This document shows positions 47,622-55,431 of a stretch of 64,000 nt of DNA, piece after piece. The stretch covers positions 62,001-126,000 of the forward strand of contig NZ_JAGGOO010000028.1 in NCBI RefSeq assembly GCF_018614415.1. Reading direction: 5' to 3'. Every line of letters starts with the position of its first letter. Position 1 is the stretch's first letter. The notes under the pieces are model-generated. The model saw only the letters and a list, made by a program, of their open reading frames with translations, was not told the origin of the DNA and searched no databases. Source of the DNA: Streptomyces sp. ISL-12 (GTDB lineage Bacteria > Actinomycetota > Actinomycetes > Streptomycetales > Streptomycetaceae). The position numbers were made by a program, and so were the translations under genes.

Positions 47622-48548
47622 TCAGGCGCTGGTGGCGGGCAGCTTGGCGATCAGCGCCGACAGCTCGTCGAGTTCCGCCGGGGCCAGGTCGGTGAGCGGC
47701 GGGCGGACCGGGCCGGCGGTGTGACCGGTGGCGGTCATGCCGGCCTTGACGATGCTGACCGCGTAACCGGCCCGGCGGTTGCGGATCCCGGTGTACGGCA
47801 GCACGAAGTCCGACAGCATCCGGGTGACGTCGGCCTGCCGGTGCTCGCGGACGGCGGCGTAGAAGGCGAGGGCGAACTCGGGCAGGAAGTTGAAGATGGC
47901 CGAGGAGTACGTCGTCACACCGAGCTGCAGGTAGGGCAGGGCGTACGTCTCGGCGGTGGGCAGGCCGCCGATGTAGGTGAGGCGCTCGCCGAGCCCGGCG
48001 ACGATCCGGGTCACCGTGTCGATGTCGCCGACGCCGTCCTTGTACCCGATGAGGTTGGGGCAGGTCTCGGCGAGACGGGCGATGGTGTCGGCGGAGTACA
48101 CGGCGTTGGCGCGGCTGTAGACGACCACGCCGAGGGACGTGGCGCGGCAGACGGCCTCCACGTGCCGGGCCAGGCCCTCCTGCGACGCCTCGGTGAGGTA
48201 GGGCGGGAAGAGCAGGATGCCGTCGGCGCCGGCCCGCTCGGCCGCGGCGGCGAACTCGACGGCGGTGGCGGTGCCGTAGCCCGCGGGGGCCAGGATCGGC
48301 GTGCCGTCGGGAGCGCTCTCGACGGCGGCGGTGACGACCCGCTCCACCTCGGCGGGCGTCAGGGAGAAGAACTCGCCCGTGCCACCCGCGGCGAAGAGAC
48401 CGCCCACGTCGTACTCGGCGAGGCGGACGATGTTCTCCCGGTAGGCGTCCTCGTCGAAGGAGAGGTCGTCGCGGAAGTGGGTCACCGGGAAGGACAGCAG
48501 GCCCGAGCCGATGCGGCGGCCGAGTTCTGCGGGGGTGAAGGACGTCAT
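47622..48548 (-). CDS. kdgD: 5-dehydro-4-deoxyglucarate dehydratase
   Basis: A 308-residue member of the DapA/NAL aldolase superfamily. It dehydrates and decarboxylates 5-keto-4-deoxyglucarate to 2-oxoglutarate semialdehyde. The Schiff-base Lys is in [10 protein letters not shown]; the carboxylate-binding GGTGE is in [12 protein letters not shown]; Tyr in [10 protein letters not shown] is conserved. The preceding gene on the same strand encodes the galactarate-type dehydratase that makes its substrate. The two are separated by 90 bases that contain a hairpin. The final enzyme of the route, the semialdehyde dehydrogenase, is not in the window. Confidence 0.95.
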   Translation of the reverse strand: MTSFTPAELGRRIGSGLLSFPVTHFRDDLSFDEDAYRENIVRLAEYDVGGLFAAGGTGEFFSLTPAEVERVVTAAVESAPDGTPILAPAGYGTATAVEFAAAAERAGADGILLFPPYLTEASQEGLARHVEAVCRATSLGVVVYSRANAVYSADTIARLAETCPNLIGYKDGVGDIDTVTRIVAGLGERLTYIGGLPTAETYALPYLQLGVTTYSSAIFNFLPEFALAFYAAVREHRQADVTRMLSDFVLPYTGIRNRRAGYAVSIVKAGMTATGHTAGPVRPPLTDLAPAELDELSALIAKLPATSA

Positions 48549-48584
48549 GGGAAGGCTCCAGTGAGTGTCGGGAAAGGGAGGGGG

Positions 48585-48630
48585 CCGGTGCGGGCGGCGC
48601 GGCTGTCCGTTTCGACGCCGTCCGCACCGG
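48585..48630 (-). other. 15-bp hairpin between the aldarate dehydratase and kdgD
   Basis: 48585-48599 pairs with 48616-48630 (one G-U pair) with a 16-base loop. It could be a terminator or an RNA-stability element between the two co-oriented catabolic genes. No T-run is seen on the transcribed side. Confidence 0.6.
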
Positions 48631-48638
48631 GGCCGGGG

Positions 48639-49811
48639 TCAGGGCCGGGAGCCCGCTTCGTGTGCGGCGACCGTCCAGGCACGGGCCCGGTCGCTGAGGG
48701 TGATGCCGAGACCGGGACGGGAGGGCACGAGCATGCGTCCGTCACGGGTCTCCATGTGTTCGTCGAACAGGGGCTCCAGCCAGTCGAAGTGCTCCACCCA
48801 GGGCTCGATCGGGTAGGCGGCGGCGAGGTGGAGGTGGATCTCCATCGCGAAGTGCGGGGCCAGCTGGAGCTGGTGGTGCTCGGCGAGGGCGGCGAGCTTG
48901 AGGAACTGGGTGATGCCGCCGATGCGGGGCGCGTCGGGCTGGACGACGTCGGCCGCGCCGTGCCGGATCAGCTCGACGTGTTCGGCGACGCTGGCGAGCA
49001 TCTCGCCGGTGGCGACGGGAGTGTCGAGGGAGGCGGCGAGCGCCGCGTGCCCGGCCGCGTCGTAGGCGTCGAGCGGTTCCTCGATCCAGACCAGGCCGAA
49101 CTCCTCCATGGCGCGGCCCATGCGCTGGGCGGCGGGCCGGTCCCACTGCTGGTTGGCGTCGACCATCAGCGGCACGTCGTCGCCGATGTGTTCGCGTACG
49201 GCGGTGAGGCGGGCCAGGTCGTGCTTCCCGTCGGGGTGGCCGACCTTGAGCTTGATGCCGCCGATGCCGCTGGCCAGGGAGGCGGTGGCGTTGTCGAGGA
49301 CCTGCTCGATCGGCGTGTGCAGGAAACCGCCGGAGGTGTTGTAGCAGCGCACCGAGTCGCGGTGCGCGCCCAGCAGCTTGGCCAGCGGCAGGCCGGCCCG
49401 CCTGGCCTTGAGGTCCCACAGGGCGATGTCGAAGGCGGCCACGGCCTGGGTGGCCAGTCCGCTGCGGCCCACCGAGGCGCCGGCCCACACCAGCTTGGTC
49501 CAGATCCTGCCGATGTCACTGGGGTCCTCGCCGATCAGCTCCCCGGCGATCTCCTTGGCGTGCGCGAACTGCCCGGGGCCGCCGGCCCGCTTCGAGTAGC
49601 TGAAGCCGATGCCCTCATGACCCTGCTCGGTCGAGACCTCCGCGAACAGCAGGGCCACTTCTGTCATCGGTTTCTGCCGGCCGGTGAACACCTTCGCGTC
49701 ACTGATCGGCGTCGCCAGCGGAAGGGTCACCGAGGACAGCCGCACCCAGGCGATCCGGTCCTGCGCGACCTCACTGACGGTGTTCATGGGCCCGACGTTC
49801 ATGGTGGTCAT
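48639..49811 (-). CDS. L-talarate/galactarate-type dehydratase (enolase superfamily)
   Basis: A 390-residue enolase-superfamily enzyme very close to the talarate/galactarate dehydratase described from Salmonella: LPLATPISDAKVFTGRQKP, GIGFSYSKRAGG, CYNTSGGFLHTP. The base pair is KxK in GGIKLKVGHPDG and His in LAPHFAMEIHLHL; metal ligands are VDANQQW, WIEEPLD and ATGEML. It should convert galactarate (or talarate) to 5-keto-4-deoxyglucarate, the KdgD substrate. Starts at 49811 or 49802 are equally plausible. It is divergent from the LysR gene, with an operator-like repeat between. Confidence 0.93.
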   Translation of the reverse strand: MTTMNVGPMNTVSEVAQDRIAWVRLSSVTLPLATPISDAKVFTGRQKPMTEVALLFAEVSTEQGHEGIGFSYSKRAGGPGQFAHAKEIAGELIGEDPSDIGRIWTKLVWAGASVGRSGLATQAVAAFDIALWDLKARRAGLPLAKLLGAHRDSVRCYNTSGGFLHTPIEQVLDNATASLASGIGGIKLKVGHPDGKHDLARLTAVREHIGDDVPLMVDANQQWDRPAAQRMGRAMEEFGLVWIEEPLDAYDAAGHAALAASLDTPVATGEMLASVAEHVELIRHGAADVVQPDAPRIGGITQFLKLAALAEHHQLQLAPHFAMEIHLHLAAAYPIEPWVEHFDWLEPLFDEHMETRDGRMLVPSRPGLGITLSDRARAWTVAAHEAGSRP

Positions 49812-49843
49812 GGCCCCGACGCTACGGTCGGCTTTAATGCACG

Positions 49844-49861
49844 TCCAACATAGATATTGGA
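49844..49861. promoter_or_regulatory. LysR-type operator in the aldarate locus
   Basis: TCCAA (49844-49848) and TTGGA (49857-49861) form a perfect inverted repeat with an 8-base AT-rich centre. It lies between the divergent dehydratase and lysR genes, 25 bases before the lysR ATG, the usual place for LysR autoregulation and control of the target. TTTAATG nearby (49833-49839) may be part of a promoter. Confidence 0.7.
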
Positions 49862-49885
49862 TGTACTGATACCTGGAGCGCATCG

Positions 49886-50761
49886 ATGTTCACCCTCGCG
49901 CAGCTGACGAGCTTCGTGGCCGTCGCCGAAGAACTGCACTTCACCCGGGCCGCGGAGCGGCTCAACATGACCCAGCCACCGCTCAGCCGGCAGATCCAGC
50001 TGCTGGAGAACGAACTGCGCGTCCAGTTGCTGGACCGGACCAACCGCACCGTGCGGCTCACCCCGGCGGGCCGGGCCTTCCTGGTCGAGGCCCGCCGCAT
50101 CCTGCGCCAGTCCGAGCACGCCACCCTCGCCGTGCGCCGCGTGTCCAGCGGCGAGGCGGGGACGATCGCGGTCGGGTTCACGGCCGCCAGCGCCTACTCC
50201 GCCCTCGGCGGCCTCCTGGACACCGCGCGGGCGGCCCTGCCCGGCGTGGAGATCCTGTTGCAGGAACTCGTCACCCGCCGTCAGCTGGAGGCCCTGAGCG
50301 CGGGCTCCCTCGACCTCGGACTGATCCGGCCCTCGGCCACCGGGACCGACCTGTGCTCCCGCACCGCCGTCAGGGAAGCGCTGGTGGCCGCCCTGCCGGA
50401 AGGGCATCCGATGGCCGTCCAGGACGGGCCGATGCCGATCGAGGACTTCACGGGGCAGGACTTCCTCATGTACTCGCCCATCGAGGCCCGTTACTTCCAC
50501 GAACTGCTGATCAGCATCTTCCGGGCCGCCCAGGTGCGGCCCGTCTTCACCCAGTACCTCACCCAGGTGCACAGCATCCTGGCCCTCGTCAACGGCGGCT
50601 GGGGCATCGCCCTCGTACCGGAGACCGCGGCACACATGCGCTACGGCGGGATCGTCTTCCGGCAGGTGGTCCTGCCGGACCCGCGGCCGGTGGAACTGAA
50701 GCTGGTGTGGCGCAAGAACAACGACAACCCGGCCCTGGACGCCCTCCTGCACCACCTGTGA
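49886..50761 (+). CDS. LysR family regulator of the glucarate/galactarate locus
   Basis: A 291-residue LysR-type protein: helix-turn-helix LAQLTSFVAVAEELHFTRAAERLNMTQPPLSRQIQLLENEL, then effector lobes from AGTIAVGFTAASAYSALGGLL. It is divergent from the galactarate-type dehydratase and 166 bases upstream of the permease gene in the same direction, so it sits between both arms of the pathway. It probably responds to an aldarate or pathway intermediate; this is inferred from the neighbours. Confidence 0.93.
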   Translation: MFTLAQLTSFVAVAEELHFTRAAERLNMTQPPLSRQIQLLENELRVQLLDRTNRTVRLTPAGRAFLVEARRILRQSEHATLAVRRVSSGEAGTIAVGFTAASAYSALGGLLDTARAALPGVEILLQELVTRRQLEALSAGSLDLGLIRPSATGTDLCSRTAVREALVAALPEGHPMAVQDGPMPIEDFTGQDFLMYSPIEARYFHELLISIFRAAQVRPVFTQYLTQVHSILALVNGGWGIALVPETAAHMRYGGIVFRQVVLPDPRPVELKLVWRKNNDNPALDALLHHL

Positions 50762-50926
50762 CACATACCTGACGCACGGGCGTCACACGCCAGTCATGCA
50801 CGCAAGGTATCGCAACCAACAAAATTCGACATGGACGGGAATCGGAACGATCTCTACGGTCAGCCGGTAACCGCAGTTCGGTGCCGTTCGGCGGTCACTT
50901 GTCCCACAGTTCAAAGGGGAACTGAC

Positions 50927-52264
50927 ATGCCACTTGTCGTAGTCGGCATCAGCGTTCTGGTCCTGCTGCTGCTCATGACCAGACTGAAGCTGAACGGTTT
51001 CGCGGCCCTCCTGCTGGTGGCGGTCGGTGTCGCCCTGGTGCAGGGCATACCGGTGAAGGACATACCCGACATCCTCTCGGAGGGCATCGGGGGCCAGATC
51101 GGTGACACGATGCTCACCATCGGGCTCGGTGCCATGGTCGGCCGGGTCATGGGGGACTCCGGCGCCGCCCAGCGCATCGCCGGCAGACTCCTCGACGCCT
51201 TCGGGCCCCGCGGGGTCCAGATCGCCATGGTCGTCACCTCGATGCTCATCGGCGTGACCATGTTCTACGAGGTCGCGTTCATCATCATCGTGCCGATCGC
51301 CTTCACCCTGGTCAGGGTCACCCGGGCGAACCTGCTCTGGGTCGGCCTGCCGATGTCGATCGCCCTGTCCACCATGCACAGCTTCCTGCCCCCGCACCCC
51401 GGCCCCACCGCCGTCGCCGCCACCTTCCATGCCTCCGTCGGACTGACCCTCTTCTACGGCCTGTTCATCGCGGTCCCCGTCGGCGCCTTCATCGCCCTGC
51501 TCTGGCCGCGCCTGCCGTTCGTGAAGGCCATCAGCCCCGCCATCCCCAAGGGCCTGGTGTCCGAGCGCGAGTTCACCGACGAGGAGATGCCCGGCCTCGG
51601 CTGGTCGCTGTCCGTGGCGCTGTTCCCCGTCGTCCTGATCGCCGGCGCCGCGGTGACCGACATGGCCGCCTCCGGCGAGACCCCGCTCCTGCACACCGTC
51701 GCGTTCATCGGCTCCGCGCCGATCGCGCTGCTGCTGACCCTGTGCCTGGCCATCTGGGCGTTCGGCCCGCGGATCGGCCGGAGCCTCGCGGACGTCGGCG
51801 CCTCGTGCGGCTCCGCGGCGCAGGCGATGGCGATGATCCTGCTGGTGATCGGCGCGGGCGGCGCGTTCAAGAACGTCCTCGTCGAAGGCGGCATCTCCGA
51901 CTACATCCAGGACGTCACCGACACCTGGTCCATCTCGCCGCTCGTTCTCGCCTGGCTCATCGCGGTCATCCTCCGCATCGCCCTCGGCTCGGCGACGGTC
52001 GCCGTCGTCACGGCCTCCGGGGTCGTGCTGCCCCTGCTCGCCGGCAGCGGCACGCACGCCGAGATGATGGTGCTCGCCGTCTCCTGCGGCTCCATCGCCT
52101 TCTCCCACGTCAACGACCCCGGATTCTGGCTCTTCAAGGAGTACTTCAACCTCTCCGTCATCCAGGCCATCAAGGTCCGCACCAGCTACACCACGGTGCT
52201 GTCGGTCCTCGGCCTCGCCGGCGTCCTGGCCGGCGAGTGGGCCCTCGACATCCTCAGCCTGTGA
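50927..52264 (+). CDS. GntP-family permease (gluconate/aldarate type)
   Basis: A 445-residue transporter with about 12-14 helices, of the GntP family. Characteristic pieces: LKLNGFAALLLVAVGVALVQG, IGGQIGDTMLTIGLGAMVGRVMGDSGAAQRIA, FLPPHPGPTAVAATFH, and SCGSIAFSHVNDPGFWLFKEYF. The ATG at 50927 follows AAAGGGGA at an ideal distance. The gudD gene is 32 bases downstream. From this setting it most likely imports glucarate or galactarate with protons; family members also take gluconate. Confidence 0.94.
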   Translation: MPLVVVGISVLVLLLLMTRLKLNGFAALLLVAVGVALVQGIPVKDIPDILSEGIGGQIGDTMLTIGLGAMVGRVMGDSGAAQRIAGRLLDAFGPRGVQIAMVVTSMLIGVTMFYEVAFIIIVPIAFTLVRVTRANLLWVGLPMSIALSTMHSFLPPHPGPTAVAATFHASVGLTLFYGLFIAVPVGAFIALLWPRLPFVKAISPAIPKGLVSEREFTDEEMPGLGWSLSVALFPVVLIAGAAVTDMAASGETPLLHTVAFIGSAPIALLLTLCLAIWAFGPRIGRSLADVGASCGSAAQAMAMILLVIGAGGAFKNVLVEGGISDYIQDVTDTWSISPLVLAWLIAVILRIALGSATVAVVTASGVVLPLLAGSGTHAEMMVLAVSCGSIAFSHVNDPGFWLFKEYFNLSVIQAIKVRTSYTTVLSVLGLAGVLAGEWALDILSL

Positions 52265-52296
52265 CCACCCCCCTACCCCAAGGAACCTGACACCAC

Positions 52297-53631
52297 ATGA
52301 CCACGAGCCAGCCGACCGTCACCGCGTTCGCCGTCTACCCCGTGGCCGGCCGGGACAGCATGGAGCTGAACCTCTCCGGCGCCCACGGCCCCTACTTCAC
52401 CCGCAACATCGTCGTCCTGACCGACTCCGAGGGACGCACCGGACTCGGTGAGGTACCCGGCGGAGAGAAGATCACGCAGACCCTCAGGGACGCCGAGTCC
52501 CTGGTGGTCGGCGCGAAGGTCGGTGACTACAAGCGGGTGCTGCGCGAGATCGGCGACCGGTTCGCCGACCGGGACTCCGGCGGGCGCGGCGCGCAGACCT
52601 TCGATTTGCGCACCACCGTCCACGCGGTCACCGCAGTCGAGTCCGCCCTGCTCGACCTGCTGGGACAGCACCTGGACGTGCCGGTCGCGGCCCTCCTCGG
52701 CGACGGACAGCAGCGCGACTCGGTCCGGGTCCTGGGCTACCTCTTCTACGTCGGCGACCCCGACCGCACCGACCTGGAGTACGTCCGCGAACCCGACGCC
52801 GACGACACCTGGCACCGCATCCGGCACGAGGAGGCCCTCACCCCCGAGGCCATCGTCCGCCAGGCCGAGACCGCCTACGCCCGCTACGGGTTCCGCGACT
52901 TCAAGCTGAAGGGCGGCGTCCTGGACGGTGCGGAGGAGGTCAAGGCCGTACGCGCGCTCAAGGAGCGCTTCCCCGAGGCCCGGATCACCCTCGACCCCAA
53001 CGGCGCCTGGTCGCTGCGCGAGGCCGTCGAACTCTGCGCGCCCCTCGTCGGCACCCTCGCCTACGCCGAGGACCCCTGCGGAGCCGAGGGCGGCTACTCC
53101 GGCCGGGAGGTGCTCGCGGAGTTCCGCCGGGCCACCGGCCTGCCCACCGCCACCAACATGATCGCCACCGACTGGCGGCAGCTCACCCACGCCCTCGCCC
53201 TGCAGTCGGTGTCCATCCCGCTGGCCGACCCGCACTTCTGGACCATGCAGGGCTCGGTGCGGGTGGCGCAGCTGTGCAACGCGATGGGACTGACCTGGGG
53301 CTGCCACTCCAACAACCACTTCGACATCTCCCTGGCGATGGTCACGCACTGCGGGGCCGCCGCGCCCGGCGAGTACAACGCCCTGGACACGCACTGGATC
53401 TGGCAGGAGGGCCTGGAGCGGCTCACCGTCGCCCCGCCCCGCATCGTCGACGGTGAGATAGCCGTGCCCGACGCCCCGGGCCTCGGGGTCCGCCTCGACA
53501 TGGACCGTCTCCTCGCCGCCCACGAGCTGTACCGGGAGAAGGCGCTGGGGGCGCGGGACGACGCCGTCGGAATGCGCTACCTGGTCCCCGACTGGACCTT
53601 CGACGCCAAGCGGCCCTGCCTGGTGCGGTGA
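52297..53631 (+). CDS. gudD: glucarate dehydratase
   Basis: A 444-residue enolase-superfamily glucarate dehydratase (D-glucarate to 5-keto-4-deoxyglucarate). Landmarks: [18 protein letters not shown], the KxK base in FRDFKLKGG, metal ligand [31 protein letters not shown], and the catalytic His in [15 protein letters not shown]. Its product is the substrate of KdgD. It follows the permease gene on the same strand. Together with the galactarate-type dehydratase it covers both common aldarates. Confidence 0.95.
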   Translation: MTTSQPTVTAFAVYPVAGRDSMELNLSGAHGPYFTRNIVVLTDSEGRTGLGEVPGGEKITQTLRDAESLVVGAKVGDYKRVLREIGDRFADRDSGGRGAQTFDLRTTVHAVTAVESALLDLLGQHLDVPVAALLGDGQQRDSVRVLGYLFYVGDPDRTDLEYVREPDADDTWHRIRHEEALTPEAIVRQAETAYARYGFRDFKLKGGVLDGAEEVKAVRALKERFPEARITLDPNGAWSLREAVELCAPLVGTLAYAEDPCGAEGGYSGREVLAEFRRATGLPTATNMIATDWRQLTHALALQSVSIPLADPHFWTMQGSVRVAQLCNAMGLTWGCHSNNHFDISLAMVTHCGAAAPGEYNALDTHWIWQEGLERLTVAPPRIVDGEIAVPDAPGLGVRLDMDRLLAAHELYREKALGARDDAVGMRYLVPDWTFDAKRPCLVR

Positions 53632-53647
53632 CGGCCGCTCCGGCCGG

Positions 53648-54433
53648 TCAGCCCCACAACTCCCGCAGCGCGGCGTTGACGGCGGCCGGCCGCTGGGTGT
53701 GCGGGTAATAGCCGTCCACCCGCAGCAGGCGGGCGCCGACGGCCTCGGCCACGGCCCGCGCGCAGGCGACGAGCGGCTCACCGGCGTACGTCCGGTACGG
53801 CTCAGGGGCGTCCTGCCAGGTCCCGCAGATCACCAGCGTCGGCCACGGCGCGTCCCGCAGCGGTTCCAGCGGCACCCGCGCCTCCCAGACCGGGCGTTCC
53901 CGCATCGAGGTGGCCACCGCCCGCAGCCGCATCTCGGTCGGCTCGGGCATGGGCAGCCCGATGCCCTCGGTCGAGGCCCGCAGATACTGCTCCGGGGTGA
54001 CCGACTCCGGCACACCGGCGCTCTGAGCCACCCGCCGCAGCATGTCCCGCACCGCCGGATCACCAGCGGCGGCCGAGAACGCCGAGGGCTGGATCAGGGT
54101 CAGGGAGCGCACCAGGTCGGGCCGTCGCCCGGCGGCGAGCATGGCCGCGAGGCCGCCGTTGCCGTGGCCGACCACATGGGCGCCCCCGTCCTGCCGGGCC
54201 AGCAGGTCCACGAGGTCGGCGGCGTCGGTGTCGAAGTCGCTGCGCCCGGTGCCGGGACTGCGTCCGTAGCCGCGCCGGTCCATCAGCAGCAGCCGGTACC
54301 GGTCGGCCAGCGGCCGCTGCGCCGCGAACCCGTAGGCGTCGTCGTCGCCCCAGGTGAAGATGGTGTGCACGAAGACGGCGGCAGCGCCCTCACCGCGCGT
54401 CTCGTCCCACACCGTGCAGTGGACGTCGGCCAT
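53648..54433 (-). CDS. alpha/beta hydrolase with Gly at the nucleophile position
   Basis: A 261-residue alpha/beta hydrolase. The oxyanion loop region (VFVHTIFTWGDDD) and the elbow strand are seen, but the elbow reads GHGNGG where relatives have GHSxGG, so the nucleophile Ser is a Gly (near 54172). A possible His is at GYYPHTQRP. Without the Ser it cannot follow the usual mechanism and may be inactive or have a binding role. It starts 6 bases after the GH114 gene with TGAGG upstream, so it belongs to that transcript. Confidence 0.9.
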   Translation of the reverse strand: MADVHCTVWDETRGEGAAAVFVHTIFTWGDDDAYGFAAQRPLADRYRLLLMDRRGYGRSPGTGRSDFDTDAADLVDLLARQDGGAHVVGHGNGGLAAMLAAGRRPDLVRSLTLIQPSAFSAAAGDPAVRDMLRRVAQSAGVPESVTPEQYLRASTEGIGLPMPEPTEMRLRAVATSMRERPVWEARVPLEPLRDAPWPTLVICGTWQDAPEPYRTYAGEPLVACARAVAEAVGARLLRVDGYYPHTQRPAAVNAALRELWG

Positions 54434-54439
54434 GGCGCC

Positions 54440-55291
54440 TCACACGTCGTCGCAGGTCTCCCGGACGTGACCCGAGCGGCCGCCGGGCAGGACGTCGAGG
54501 TCACGCCGGACGATGCTGATGTCGTCGCCCCAGCCCTCGCAAGCCGACTGCAGGCCTTTCTCGTCGTACTCGATCACCAGGACGGCGTCGCCGAACGCGC
54601 TGACGTACTCCCCGCACTCGGCGTACTTCCCGCACTCCTCCGCCACGGCGAAGTCCAGGCCGACCTTCTCGCGGTCCCCGGCGAGCTGCGGGGTGTTCTT
54701 CTGGCCGATGGCCAGGCCCTGGCCGTGGGCGTACGAGGCGAGCAGCGTGAGGAACGCCTTGGCGTCGCCGGCGCTCAGCAGCCCCTCGGGGGCCCGGGTG
54801 TAGCTGTCGTAGTTGTCCGGCTCGACCGCGTCGTAGCCCTTGGCCGCGCAGCCGTCGATCCAGCCGTTCACCTTCTCGGCGATCCGCTCGCGCTTGCCGG
54901 CGGTGCCGATGTCCAGCATGGCCTCGCCCCAGTCCTCGTCCATGACGACCTCGCCGTCCTCGTCGCGCAGCAGGAGGTCGGAGTCCCAGTCCCGTTCGGC
55001 GCCGGGCTGGGCCTGGAAGGCGTTGACGTAGCAGATGTTGTAGAGGCCGGCGGCGGGCTTCACCGTGTGGTCGCGTACGACGACCCGTACGCCGTCGGGC
55101 GGGGCGTACGGGCCGCCGAGCTGGTAGTCGAACCCGGCGTGCGCGGGAGGCGGTGTCACCGTCGTGGAGGCCGTGGCCTTCGGGTCGCCCTCGGCGCCGC
55201 TCGCGCACGCCGTGGCGAGCAGCGCGGTGAGGGCGGTCGTCACGGCGAGGACGGCGGCGGACGGACGGGTGCGGACGCGGTGGCTGGGCAT
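54440..55291 (-). CDS. GH114-like lipoprotein (endo-alpha-1,4-polygalactosaminidase type)
   Basis: A 283-residue exported protein. The N-terminus (MPSHRVRTRPSAAVLAVTTALTALLATAC) is a signal with Cys as likely lipid anchor. The body is a TIM-barrel GH114-type domain: FDYQLGGPYAPPDGVRVVVRD, ICYVNAFQAQP, and the acidic cluster GYDAVEPDNYDSY, where catalysis is expected. Relatives degrade galactosaminogalactan-like polymers. ATG 55291 has GGAG about 10 bases upstream. It forms an operon with the downstream hydrolase (6-base gap). Confidence 0.88.
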   Translation of the reverse strand: MPSHRVRTRPSAAVLAVTTALTALLATACASGAEGDPKATASTTVTPPPAHAGFDYQLGGPYAPPDGVRVVVRDHTVKPAAGLYNICYVNAFQAQPGAERDWDSDLLLRDEDGEVVMDEDWGEAMLDIGTAGKRERIAEKVNGWIDGCAAKGYDAVEPDNYDSYTRAPEGLLSAGDAKAFLTLLASYAHGQGLAIGQKNTPQLAGDREKVGLDFAVAEECGKYAECGEYVSAFGDAVLVIEYDEKGLQSACEGWGDDISIVRRDLDVLPGGRSGHVRETCDDV

Positions 55292-55431
55292 GACTGACGG
55301 GCTCCATCTGGCGGACACGGCCCCGCCTCGGACCGGCAGTGGTCCTGGCGACTCGGTCCGGGCTCGCGGCACGGGGCCGCACACCGGCTGGGCGCGTCTC
55401 ACAGAAACCTAATGGACGCCAAAATCGCACG

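Noticed and set aside
50831..50926. Longer start for the GntP-type permease
   Set aside because: The ATG at 50927 has an ideal AAAGGGGA site and starts directly with the first membrane helix; the extra residues are Arg/Cys-rich.
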